Source of the DNA: an uncultured Eubacteriales bacterium
GTDB taxonomy: Bacteria > Bacillota > Clostridia > Christensenellales > Aristaeellaceae
DNA length: 64,000 nt
Assembly: GCA_902795275.1 (NCBI GenBank)
Contig: CADBKQ010000032.1
Span: forward strand, 1 to 64,000
Direction: 5' to 3'
In this document: one piece after another, positions 7,314 through 14,573 of the stretch
Numbering within the stretch: the stretch's first letter is position 1
How the letters are laid out: each line of letters begins with the position of its first letter
Notes under the pieces: model-generated
The model's database searches: none
The model's input: only the letters and a program-made list of their open reading frames with translations
What the model was told of the DNA's origin: nothing
Made by a program: the position numbers and the translations under genes

Positions 7314-8887
7314 ACATCCTGTTAGTTGACGACGACATTCCCACGATGGATTTGATTCTGTCCTCCATCGACTGGCCGGCCATCGGCATCGAAAAGGTGC
7401 ACACGGCCTACAGCATTTCTCCGGCGAAGCAGATTCTGCTGAACAACAGCATCGACCTGGTCATCAGCGATATTGAAATGCCCAAGGGGTCGGGGCTGGA
7501 ACTGCTGCAATGGATTCGGGAGCAGGGCATCCCCACGGAATTTGTGCTGCTCACCTGCCATGAAAAATTTGAATACGCCGCCACCGCCATCAAGATGGAA
7601 GTGATGGAATACATCATCAAGCCCTTTGACCCGGAAATCATGAAGCTGACCATCCGGCGCTGCGCCCAGAAAATCGCCCGGAAGAAGGAAGAGCAGTCGC
7701 GGCTGGAAATCGGGGACTGGCATCTGCGGAACCTTTCCCGGGACGAAAACGCCTTCTGGCTGTCCCTGCTCAATACGCCATCCGGCGATTTGCGGACCCT
7801 GCGTGCTGAAATCGCCGCCCGCAGCCTGCGTATTTCCGCCGACGAGACCTATTGCCTGGTCGTGACGCGCATGACGGACTATGAAGACAAAATGACGGAA
7901 ATGGGCAATAAGCTGTTCATGTATTGCCTCAAAAGCCTGTACGCGGAAGAAATCTTCCGGCAGGCGGAATGTCCGCGAACGGTGATCCGCCTGATGGAAA
8001 CGGACGCCTGGGTGATCGCCGCCGCCGAAAACAGCCCGGATCTGGAGCGCCGGTGCCAGAAGGCGCTTTCCCGCTGCGAGCAAACCCTGCATTTGCAGGC
8101 CACCTGCTGCGTCGGCCAGCCCCGGCTCCTGACGGAATTGGCCGCCGGATTCATGCAGATTCAGAAAATCATGGTCAGCAATGTGGCCCATTTCGGCGGC
8201 TGCTTCCGCGAGGAACAGGCGCAGCCGGAAAGCGGCGACCGGCAGATTCTGAATTTGCAGGAAATGGAAAATATGCTGATCCGGAAGGACAAGCGGGCCA
8301 TTCTCAACGAAATCAAGCGGGAAATGGACATCCGTTCCTCCATGCGCAGGCTGAACGAACACACCCTGCATACCCTGCGCAAGGAAGTGACGCAGGCCGT
8401 TTACGCCCACATGCTCAAGGAGGGCATGCAGGTGACCCGGGCAGTGGGCGACGAAGCCTTTGACCGCCTGGCGGACAACGCCTGCCGCTCGCCCATGGAT
8501 CTGATCCGCTGGGCCAATTATCTGCTGGAAAAAACGTTCCAGACTTTGGAGGAACTCAGCCGCACGGATACGCTGGTGGAGCGGGTCAACGCCTATATTT
8601 CCGCCCACTACGCCCAGCCCCTGAGCCGGGACGACATCGCCGCGGCGTTCCACCTGACGCCCCAATACCTGGCGAAGCTGTACAGCAAAAAGACCGGCAG
8701 ATTCCTGATGGACTACCTGCGGGAATACCGGCTGGAACAGGCGAAGAAGCTGCTCGCCGGCAGCGAGATGCCCGTGTCGGAAGTGGCCATGAACACAGGT
8801 TTTGATAATTTTTCCTACTTTTCCACCCTGTTCAAAAAAGAAACCGGCATGAGCCCCCAGCAGTACAGGGCGGGGAACAGGCGGTAG
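7310..8887 (+). CDS. Response regulator, REC plus AraC-type HTH (YesN type)
   Basis: The 525-residue protein has an N-terminal receiver with the phospho-acceptor D54 in LVISDIEMP, T in LLTCHE and K in IIKPFD. A long middle region follows, then an AraC-type double HTH in the last 100 residues (VNAYISAHYAQPLSRDDIAA, then FDNFSYFSTLFKKETGMSPQ). It is translationally coupled to the kinase. The target is unknown; the glycan-related genes downstream (esterase, GH43-like) are candidates. A fragment of a second copy of its 3' part lies at 10535-10705. Confidence 0.93.
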   Translation: MNILLVDDDIPTMDLILSSIDWPAIGIEKVHTAYSISPAKQILLNNSIDLVISDIEMPKGSGLELLQWIREQGIPTEFVLLTCHEKFEYAATAIKMEVMEYIIKPFDPEIMKLTIRRCAQKIARKKEEQSRLEIGDWHLRNLSRDENAFWLSLLNTPSGDLRTLRAEIAARSLRISADETYCLVVTRMTDYEDKMTEMGNKLFMYCLKSLYAEEIFRQAECPRTVIRLMETDAWVIAAAENSPDLERRCQKALSRCEQTLHLQATCCVGQPRLLTELAAGFMQIQKIMVSNVAHFGGCFREEQAQPESGDRQILNLQEMENMLIRKDKRAILNEIKREMDIRSSMRRLNEHTLHTLRKEVTQAVYAHMLKEGMQVTRAVGDEAFDRLADNACRSPMDLIRWANYLLEKTFQTLEELSRTDTLVERVNAYISAHYAQPLSRDDIAAAFHLTPQYLAKLYSKKTGRFLMDYLREYRLEQAKKLLAGSEMPVSEVAMNTGFDNFSYFSTLFKKETGMSPQQYRAGNRR

Positions 8888-8965
8888 AGCGTCCGGAATG
8901 GCTGCTGCGCCCTAATTTTTACCAGAGTGCAAACACGGGCATGACTGCCTTCGATGTTTTTTGGT

Positions 8966-9088
8966 CTAAACGTTGCCGCCTGTATGGTCTCTCTTTTCGA
9001 TAACCAGCACACTTTTTCCCGATGCTTGCAGTTGCTGGGCTATCACTGAACCATACAGTCCAGCTCCAACGATTAGAAAATGATACAA
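8966..9088 (-). pseudogene. glf: UDP-galactopyranose mutase, N-terminal fragment
   Basis: From a TTG at 9088, two bases after the gtrA stop, the frame reads YHFLIVGAGLYGSVIAQQ, then VLVIEKRDHTGGNV and stops. This is the FAD-binding start of UDP-galactopyranose mutase (GxGxxG and the KRDHxGGN motif). The family has about 370 residues; here only 40 remain. It would have been the third gene of the GT2-gtrA operon. The break lies near 8966, about 80 bp from the end of the response regulator gene. Confidence 0.8.
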
Positions 9089-9089
9089 G

Positions 9090-9518
9090 CTATTTTTCCT
9101 TCTCAGCAGGATGCTTGAATATGAGCAGCTTACTGGCGATATAGTTGATGATTATCACCAGGATATTGCTGATTAGTTTCCAAACAGTCGAGTTCCAGTG
9201 CAGCACATCAACCGCAAGATACATAATCCCTACATCCAACAGTCCGGTTGCGATCCTTGCGCCGAAAAACGTGGGAAGTTCGTGCTTCAGCACCTTTGCA
9301 GAAAAACTCTTGCTGTTAAAAACCCATAACTTATTTGTTATAAAAGCAAAACACACCGCCAGAATCCAAGCGATGATTACAGAAGGAACATTTGTTATTC
9401 CGATGATATTGAAGCAGAGATAATAGGCAGCCATATTAACCAGGGTCGTCAGGCCGCCAAAAACAGCATACATGATCAGGCCTTTGTACTTGAGGAATAA
9501 TGCTTTGATCTTAGCCAT
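9090..9518 (-). CDS. GtrA-like membrane protein
   Basis: The 142-residue protein has four membrane helices and the GtrA pattern (YAVFGGLTTLVNMAAYY near the start, FITNKLWVFNSKSF after helix 2, INYIASKLLIFK near the end). GtrA proteins are thought to flip or hold lipid-linked sugars made by a partner GT2 transferase. The ATG at 9518 follows GGAGGAACATCA. It overlaps the GT2 gene by eight bases and is followed by the glf fragment. Confidence 0.9.
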   Translation of the reverse strand: MAKIKALFLKYKGLIMYAVFGGLTTLVNMAAYYLCFNIIGITNVPSVIIAWILAVCFAFITNKLWVFNSKSFSAKVLKHELPTFFGARIATGLLDVGIMYLAVDVLHWNSTVWKLISNILVIIINYIASKLLIFKHPAEKEK

Positions 9519-10224
9519 TGATGTTCCTCCGCAACCGGTAGAAATCTCCAATAGCTTTCCACCCGATTTTGATTATCTTCTTCAGGTTGATGGAGTTTTT
9601 TCCCGCTTTTCGGGGCTGGAAGGAAATAGGAAGGAAAAGCACCTTCTCTTTGAAATAAACGAAATATGTTGTGAACATAATGTTAGGCAGATTGAAATCC
9701 CTGGGAAGCTTGCCAATATACTTCTTGATGAGCTCTGCTTTCATCAGGCGAAATGGTGCATTGGCATCCTGAACTTTCACACCAAAGATCAGGCGTAAAA
9801 GGAGACAGACAACATTTTCAACCATTTTACGGCCTTTTCCATCACCACGCACCGTTCGATAACCAATGATGGCATCATATTCATTCTTTTTATTCCAGAA
9901 TTGTTCAAACTCATCCGGATTGGTTTGCCCATCCGAGTCTGTCTGAAAAATCCAATCTGCTCCGTGATCAACGGCATAACGATATCCATAAAGAACGGCT
10001 GACCCATGTCCGCCATTTTCTTTGGTGACAGGAACGAGCAAAGGCCTCGAAGCGGCCAGTTTCTGCAATTTACTGATTGTATGATCCTTGGAGCCATCAT
10101 TTATGATCACCAGTTTGCTGGTTCCATCCTCGTTATGATTCTCAACTACCGGATACCAGTCATCAACACATCTCTCGATGTTCTGTTCTTCGTTATACGC
10201 AGGGATAACAACAAACAAGCCCAT
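9511..10224 (-). CDS. Family 2 glycosyltransferase (DPM/GtrB-like)
   Basis: The 237-residue protein shows the GT-A fold motifs VVIPAYNEEQNIERC, VIINDGSKD, FQTDSDGQ (DxD-type) and QDANAPFRLMK, as in polyprenyl-phosphate hexose synthases. No C-terminal membrane helices are present; the partner GtrA protein supplies them. The ATG at 10224 follows GTAGGAGG; the frame is open further upstream but that part is the inverted-repeat element. With GtrA and glf it would have decorated a cell-surface glycan, perhaps with galactofuranose. Confidence 0.9.
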   Translation of the reverse strand: MGLFVVIPAYNEEQNIERCVDDWYPVVENHNEDGTSKLVIINDGSKDHTISKLQKLAASRPLLVPVTKENGGHGSAVLYGYRYAVDHGADWIFQTDSDGQTNPDEFEQFWNKKNEYDAIIGYRTVRGDGKGRKMVENVVCLLLRLIFGVKVQDANAPFRLMKAELIKKYIGKLPRDFNLPNIMFTTYFVYFKEKVLFLPISFQPRKAGKNSINLKKIIKIGWKAIGDFYRLRRNING

Positions 10225-10255
10225 ATTGTTTCCTCCTACACTGGCCTCATTATGC

Positions 10256-10464
10256 GGAGTAAAAAGCAGACTCTTTTCTCCACAAATCGGCAAAGAAGGC
10301 AGATTCCGTGCTCCACAATGGAAACGCCGGTTTCATCAATGTGTCAGCTTTAGAAAACGCTTTGTTTTCAAGCCTCCGAAGCGACAGAGGCATTTTATCA
10401 TGCCTGGAGCGAAAAGTCTACCTTTTTCGCCGATTTGCGGAGAGAAGAGTCTGCCTTCCGCTCC
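10256..10464. mobile_element. MITE-like inverted-repeat element
   Basis: Two imperfect 59-bp inverted repeats (10256-10314 and 10406-10464) enclose 91 bp. The shared core is CGCCGATTTGCGGAGA in the right arm, and the inverse of CTCCACAAATCGGC in the left arm. No transposase is present. The element lies just upstream of the GT2 gene. It may be a MITE, or a large hairpin in the GT2 mRNA leader. Confidence 0.55.
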
Positions 10465-10534
10465 GCGGATACAAGGTAAAATCCTTGATTGGCAATTGAT
10501 CAGGGCTGATTATCTTTACTGACCCACTTTAAAA

Positions 10535-10705
10535 ACGCAGGCCATTGACGCCCACATGCTCAAGGAAAGCATGCAGGTGACCCGGGCTGCTGGCGACGCA
10601 TGGCGGTCTCTTTTCCTTCTTCACCCTTTGCAACATAGCTACGAAGAGTATGAAACTGTTCCGGGAGCAAGGGGATGGCCGCTGCGTCCTGATTTTTGCC
10701 AGAGT
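10535..10705 (+). pseudogene. Fragment of a response regulator gene copy
   Basis: Bases 10535-10602 match 8392-8459 inside the YesN-type gene at roughly 85-90% (for example ACGCCCACATGCTCAAGG in both), and 10674-10705 matches the sequence just after that gene (8898-8929). The part between is replaced or deleted. It shows that the region once carried a second copy of this gene end. Confidence 0.7.
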
Positions 10706-10761
10706 TTACAGAATCAAAAAGAAATACGTTAAAATCAAAAGCGCACCGGGCCGGAAACCGG

Positions 10762-10767
10762 TATAAT
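10762..10767 (+). promoter_or_regulatory. -10 box upstream of the esterase
   Basis: TATAAT lies 49 bases before the esterase ATG. A good -35 box is not evident at the usual distance; a small GC palindrome (CCGGAAACCGG) abuts it. Confidence 0.4.
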
Positions 10768-10816
10768 GAAGGTATCGAATCCATGGAACAATATGGATCA
10801 TTGAGGAGGAAAAAGT

Positions 10817-11617
10817 ATGAAAAAAATGTTCTCTCTCCTGCTGGCCCTCATGATGCTCTGCTGCATCGCCGGCGCGGCGCAGGCGGAAAGCTATGACAAG
10901 GTTGTCATGTCCTATCCGGATGCGAAACGCCCTTACCCCACCCTGTATTTCCTGCCGGGCTTTTCCGCCAGCGCGGAGGAAATTGCGTTCGCCCTGCCGC
11001 TGCGGCAGATGTCCGCCCTGTACGGGGTCGCTGTTGTGGTGCCGGACGGGGAAAACGCCTTCTACACCGACCACCCGGAGCGGGCGCTCAGCATGGGCGA
11101 ATACATCGGGGAAGAGCTGGTGGAAATCAGCCGGAAGATGTTTCCCTGCCTGTCCCACGAACGGGAGGACACCTTCATCGGCGGCATCTCCATGGGCGGC
11201 TACGGCGCGGCGGCGCTGGGGCTGCATTACGCGGAACGGTTTTCCAAGATGGCGCTGTTCTCTCCCGCGTTGGAAGCGGATACCCTGCTGCTGAACGCGC
11301 CGGAGGACATCATGCCTCCCGGGCTGTTTCCCGCCCTGTTCGGCAGCCGGGAAGCCTACGCTTCCTCTCCCCGGCTCAATCCATTCCGCGGCGTGCAGGA
11401 CGCCTTGGATTCAGGCCGGATGCTTCCGGGCATCTGGATGTGCTGCGGGGAGGAAGACCTCGCTGTCCGGGACGCCTGCAGGCGTTTCGACGCTTTCCTG
11501 GCGGAAAACAGAGTTCCTCATCAGGCGGTGTTCGGTCATGGGGAACATGATTATCTCTACTGGGACGCGCATCTGGAGGAAGCCTTCCGCTTTCTGCGCG
11601 GAAATCCCGGATGCTGA
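10817..11617 (+). CDS. Secreted alpha/beta hydrolase (esterase D-like)
   Basis: The 266-residue protein has a signal peptide (MKKMFSLLLALMMLCC, cleavage after AAQA), the oxyanion region LYFLPGFSAS, the nucleophile motif GGISMGGYG, an acid in CCGEEDLAV and the catalytic histidine in FGHGEHDYLYW. This is the tributyrin-esterase/esterase D family, often involved in removing acetyl or feruloyl groups from plant glycans. GAGGAGG precedes the ATG. Placement near a YesMN system and a GH43-like enzyme fits glycan use; the substrate is not known. Confidence 0.85.
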   Translation: MKKMFSLLLALMMLCCIAGAAQAESYDKVVMSYPDAKRPYPTLYFLPGFSASAEEIAFALPLRQMSALYGVAVVVPDGENAFYTDHPERALSMGEYIGEELVEISRKMFPCLSHEREDTFIGGISMGGYGAAALGLHYAERFSKMALFSPALEADTLLLNAPEDIMPPGLFPALFGSREAYASSPRLNPFRGVQDALDSGRMLPGIWMCCGEEDLAVRDACRRFDAFLAENRVPHQAVFGHGEHDYLYWDAHLEEAFRFLRGNPGC

Positions 11618-11662
11618 ATGGAATGGACACATCAAAAAGTCGGCTGAACGGGCCGCAAAAAA

Positions 11663-11692
11663 AAGGGGCTGTCTCACCGCGAGGCAGTCCCT
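11663..11692. repeat. Hairpin AAGGGGCTG / CAGTCCCTT
   Basis: The inverted repeat AAGGGGCTGTCTC... / ...GCAGTCCCTT is preceded by a run of eight A, so on the minus strand it has the form of a terminator with a T tract. It could also be an IS end. It lies between the esterase and the GH43-like gene. Confidence 0.4.
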
Positions 11693-11880
11693 TATGAACA
11701 GACACGAATAGATAATTGAAAAATGTTCTTGCTTTTTGCGGCGCTTTTCATCTATCCCCTTCCGGGCCATCCATATCGAAAGCAGGGAAGCGGCGCAAAA
11801 TGCACAGACACCGATCACGACGCCTTGTCTCCCCGGCCCTCGAGGGCTGGCGGCTTTCACAATCATGACAGGAGGAAACC

Positions 11881-13215
11881 ATGAACAAAGAAAAAAGCTC
11901 CCGCCGCGGGAATCCGCTGCTGCCGGAAGGCGCGGCGGACAATATGTTCCCCGACCCGCACATCAAAATCTTTGTGAACCCGGACACGGGCAGGGAAAAC
12001 ATGTATGTGTACGTGGGCCACGATGAAGGCAAAGGCCAATTCATCATGCGGGACTGGTACGTGCTGTTCAGCGAAGACCTGGTGCACTGGCAGTGCAAAA
12101 AATCCCTGGCGCGGAAGGACACCTACCTGCCGCCCGACTCCACCGACTGCTGGGCCTGCGACGCGGTGCGCAGCCCCTGGGACGGGAAGTATTATCTCTA
12201 TTATTCCCACGGCGGCGAGTCCACCGGCGTGGCAGTCAGCGACCGGCCCGACGGCCCCTTCGCGGACGCCCGGGGCAAAACGCCCATCCTGCCCAAGGGC
12301 ATCACACCCACCAATTCCTACGACCCCGACGTGATTCTGCCCGACGACCAGGACAGCCGCGCCTGGATCGTGTTCGGCAGCGATTGGACGGATCACTACT
12401 GGGCCATGCAGCTCAAAGAAAACATGACCGAGGTGGTGCCGGGCACCGCCCGCAAGGTGCCGGTCTATCCCGACGAAAACACGAAGGAAGAGCTGCTGGG
12501 CGTGCTGCGCTCCGACCAGGCGGAGGCGTTCCGCTACGGCGACAGGTGGTACCTGTACTGGGCCGGGCGCTACGCCACCTCCGACAATCGCCTGGGGCCG
12601 TACATCTTCCGGGGCAACATCGGCGCGGACATTCCCCATTACCCCGACGGCCGGGCCTTCATCGACCACGGCTCCTTTGCGGAATGGAAGGGCCAGTGGT
12701 ATTACGCGGTGAGCTGCGGCACGGAAAGCTGGTCGTTCCGGCAGAGCTGGCTCATGTACCTGCACGTGTGCGACGACGGCACGCTGATGTTCGACGAGGA
12801 GATCCGGCAGTACGGCGTGGGCCAGTATAACGCGGCCTGGGACAAGATTCAGGCGGAATGGTACATGGAAATCGAAACGCACGCCGTGCGCAAAATCGAG
12901 CTGCGGCGGGACGGGAAACACGCAGGATTCGCCATCGCCCAGGAGGAAGGCACCCATACCGCCCGGTATCCCCATGTCTATGGCATGGACGAAAACATGA
13001 CCATGACGCTGTGCCTGCAAGGGGAGAAGGGCGCTGCCATCGATGTCTTGGTGGATGGAAAGGAAGCCGGTTCCCTGCGGCTTGACCAGGCGCTATCCTC
13101 GCTTTCCGAAATGCATATTCCCCTCAGAAACGAAGCGGGCGAACATGAAATCACCCTGCGCATGACGGGCAGGGTGGTGATCGACTGGTTCAGGCTGGAT
13201 CGCGCTCATTCCTGA
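11881..13215 (+). CDS. Glycoside hydrolase family 43-like protein
   Basis: The 444-residue protein has no signal peptide. The five-bladed propeller pattern is visible: NMFPDPHIK (first acid), KYYLYYSHGG, YDPDVILPDD (middle acid), EAFRYGDRWYLYW (acid in an Exx repeat). The last 90 residues look like a beta-sandwich (VDGKEAGSLRL, then ITLRMTGRVVIDWFRLD), like a carbohydrate-binding module. Family 43 enzymes cut arabinosides, xylosides or galactosides. AGGAGGAAACC precedes the ATG. The exact activity cannot be read from the sequence. Confidence 0.75.
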   Translation: MNKEKSSRRGNPLLPEGAADNMFPDPHIKIFVNPDTGRENMYVYVGHDEGKGQFIMRDWYVLFSEDLVHWQCKKSLARKDTYLPPDSTDCWACDAVRSPWDGKYYLYYSHGGESTGVAVSDRPDGPFADARGKTPILPKGITPTNSYDPDVILPDDQDSRAWIVFGSDWTDHYWAMQLKENMTEVVPGTARKVPVYPDENTKEELLGVLRSDQAEAFRYGDRWYLYWAGRYATSDNRLGPYIFRGNIGADIPHYPDGRAFIDHGSFAEWKGQWYYAVSCGTESWSFRQSWLMYLHVCDDGTLMFDEEIRQYGVGQYNAAWDKIQAEWYMEIETHAVRKIELRRDGKHAGFAIAQEEGTHTARYPHVYGMDENMTMTLCLQGEKGAAIDVLVDGKEAGSLRLDQALSSLSEMHIPLRNEAGEHEITLRMTGRVVIDWFRLDRAHS

Positions 13216-13330
13216 TCGCAATCGCCGTGAATTCCCCCGGCAGCTTTTCGTTTTCCCAGGCGGGATGCTCGTCAAACCGCTTGAGCGTAAAACCGCTGCG
13301 GATGATGGCGTTGATGATTTCGCTGACGGT
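13216..13330 (-). pseudogene. SAM methyltransferase, C-terminal remnant
   Basis: On the minus strand the frame reads TVSEIINAIIRSGFTLKRF, then DEHPAWENEKLPGEFTAIAI, which matches the C-terminal end of small class I SAM-dependent methyltransferases. It is fused in frame with an ISL3 transposase fragment upstream, and its end runs into the 3' end of the GH43-like gene. Only about 40 residues remain. Confidence 0.55.
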
Positions 13331-13430
13331 GTATTTCCTGTAGGCCATCCGAATCGTCAACTTGATCTTGTTATTGGCAGCCTCGACTCTGGCATTGGAG
13401 ATCTGGTGCGTCACGGTGGCGACAATCGCA
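13331..13430 (-). pseudogene. ISL3-family transposase, C-terminal fragment
   Basis: THQISNARVEAANNKIKL, then TIRMAYR is the conserved end of the ISL3 DDE domain (SNARxEAxNNKIKL). The rest is missing. It is joined in frame to the methyltransferase remnant, so an IS-mediated deletion is likely. An N-terminal fragment of the same family is at 60770-61107. Bases 13431-13552 hold an unrecognised frame ending YKKALRSLIKAGKSC. Confidence 0.65.
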
Positions 13431-13552
13431 TCTACAAAAAAGCCCTGCGCAGTCTGATAAAAGCGGGGAAGAGCTGCTTCGGCACAGTATGGAAAGGATA
13501 CCAGAACGATCTCGCGCTTTTGAAATGATTGCGCCTCATTGTTGAACGTATT

Positions 13553-13594
13553 ATGAAAACGGCTTTACTCCAGATGAAATCTGGAGTAAAGCCG
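13553..13594 (-). terminator. Terminator downstream of deoC
   Basis: A perfect stem GGCTTTACTCCAGAT / ATCTGGAGTAAAGCC with a 3-nt loop is followed on the minus strand by GTTTTCAT. It ends the deoC/copper transcript and may also stop plus-strand transcription. Confidence 0.75.
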
Positions 13595-13651
13595 CGTTAT
13601 TCAGCGCTTTTCCGCGATAGGTTGTTTTTTGTCTGTTCGCCGGGGAACGGA

Positions 13652-14329
13652 TCAGTACGTCCCGGGCGCAATGTTTTCCGCTTTCAGGATCTTGATGATC
13701 CTGCTGGTTCCCAGCCGCGTCGCGCCCAATTCAACGAATTTTTCGGCATCCGCGATGGTGGAGATTCCGCCCGCGGCCTTGATGCGCACATCCGGGCCCA
13801 CGTGCTTCGCAAACAGCGCAATGTCCTCAAAGGTCGCGCCGCCCTTGGAGAAGCCCGTGGAGGTTTTGATGAAGTCCGCCCCGGCCTCGGTCACCAGACG
13901 GCACATGGTAATCTTTTCTTCTTCGGTCAGCAGGCAGGTTTCCACAATCACTTTCAGCACGCGCTTCCCGCAGACGGCCTTGAGCGCCTTGATTTCATTC
14001 AGCACGTAATCCGTGTCGCCCGCGCGCAGCATGCCCAGATTGATGACCATGTCAATCTCGCTCGCGCCGTTTTCGAGGGCTTCCTTTGCCTCAAAGACCT
14101 TGGAAGCCGTGGTCGTGTTTCCGTTGGGAAAACCGATCACGGTGCAGATAGGCACCTTGCCCTGCACATATTCCGCGGCCTGCTTCACGTAGCAGGGCGG
14201 GATAACCGCCGACGCGGTTTTGTATGCGATTGCGTCATCGCAGAGCTGCTGAATCTCGGACCAGGTGGTGGTTTGGGTCAGCACCGTATGGTCTACCATG
14301 GAGCATAGCTTTTCAGTTGTCAATTTCAT
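13652..14329 (-). CDS. deoC: Deoxyribose-phosphate aldolase
   Basis: The 225-residue enzyme cleaves 2-deoxyribose 5-phosphate to glyceraldehyde 3-phosphate and acetaldehyde. It has the family blocks [33 protein letters not shown], the Schiff-base lysine in DFIKTSTGF, the second lysine in RIKAAGGI, and RLGTSR near the end. The ATG at 14329 follows GGGGGACGAGATC. It starts 34 bases after the copA(Z) stop on the same strand and may be read from the copper promoter, though the functions are unrelated. Confidence 0.96.
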   Translation of the reverse strand: MKLTTEKLCSMVDHTVLTQTTTWSEIQQLCDDAIAYKTASAVIPPCYVKQAAEYVQGKVPICTVIGFPNGNTTTASKVFEAKEALENGASEIDMVINLGMLRAGDTDYVLNEIKALKAVCGKRVLKVIVETCLLTEEEKITMCRLVTEAGADFIKTSTGFSKGGATFEDIALFAKHVGPDVRIKAAGGISTIADAEKFVELGATRLGTSRIIKILKAENIAPGTY

Positions 14330-14363
14330 GATCTCGTCCCCCTTCTCTGTGTCCGTGAAGGAT

Positions 14364-14573
14364 TCATTCCACGCCCAGCACTTTGTAATCCTGCGCTTCC
14401 ACCGCCGCGCGCAGCGCTTCATCCGCAACGGGCGCGGAGAGGGTCACAACCGCCGTACCAGCGGTATGGTCCGCCACGGCGCTTTCCACGCCGGGCACCG
14501 CTTCCAGCGCCTTCTTCACGCGGGCTTCACAGTGCATGCACATCATGCCTTCCACCTTCAGGGTCTTTTTCAT
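14364..14573 (-). CDS. copZ: CopZ copper chaperone from an internal start
   Basis: The last 69 codons of the copA frame form an entire CopZ. Directly before its ATG (14573) stands AAAGGAGGAAAAGACC, an ideal ribosome binding site, which at the same time encodes KEEKT in the fusion. The likely history is loss of the stop codon between copA and copZ. Both a long CopA-CopZ and a free CopZ are expected; this is inference. Confidence 0.65.
   Translation of the reverse strand: MKKTLKVEGMMCMHCEARVKKALEAVPGVESAVADHTAGTAVVTLSAPVADEALRAAVEAQDYKVLGVE

Noticed and set aside
13265..13528. Plus-strand frame ending YKKALRSLIKAGKSC as a gene
   Set aside because: Its first half is the antisense of the methyltransferase and ISL3 remnants, and no ribosome binding site is present; the second half is unrecognised.
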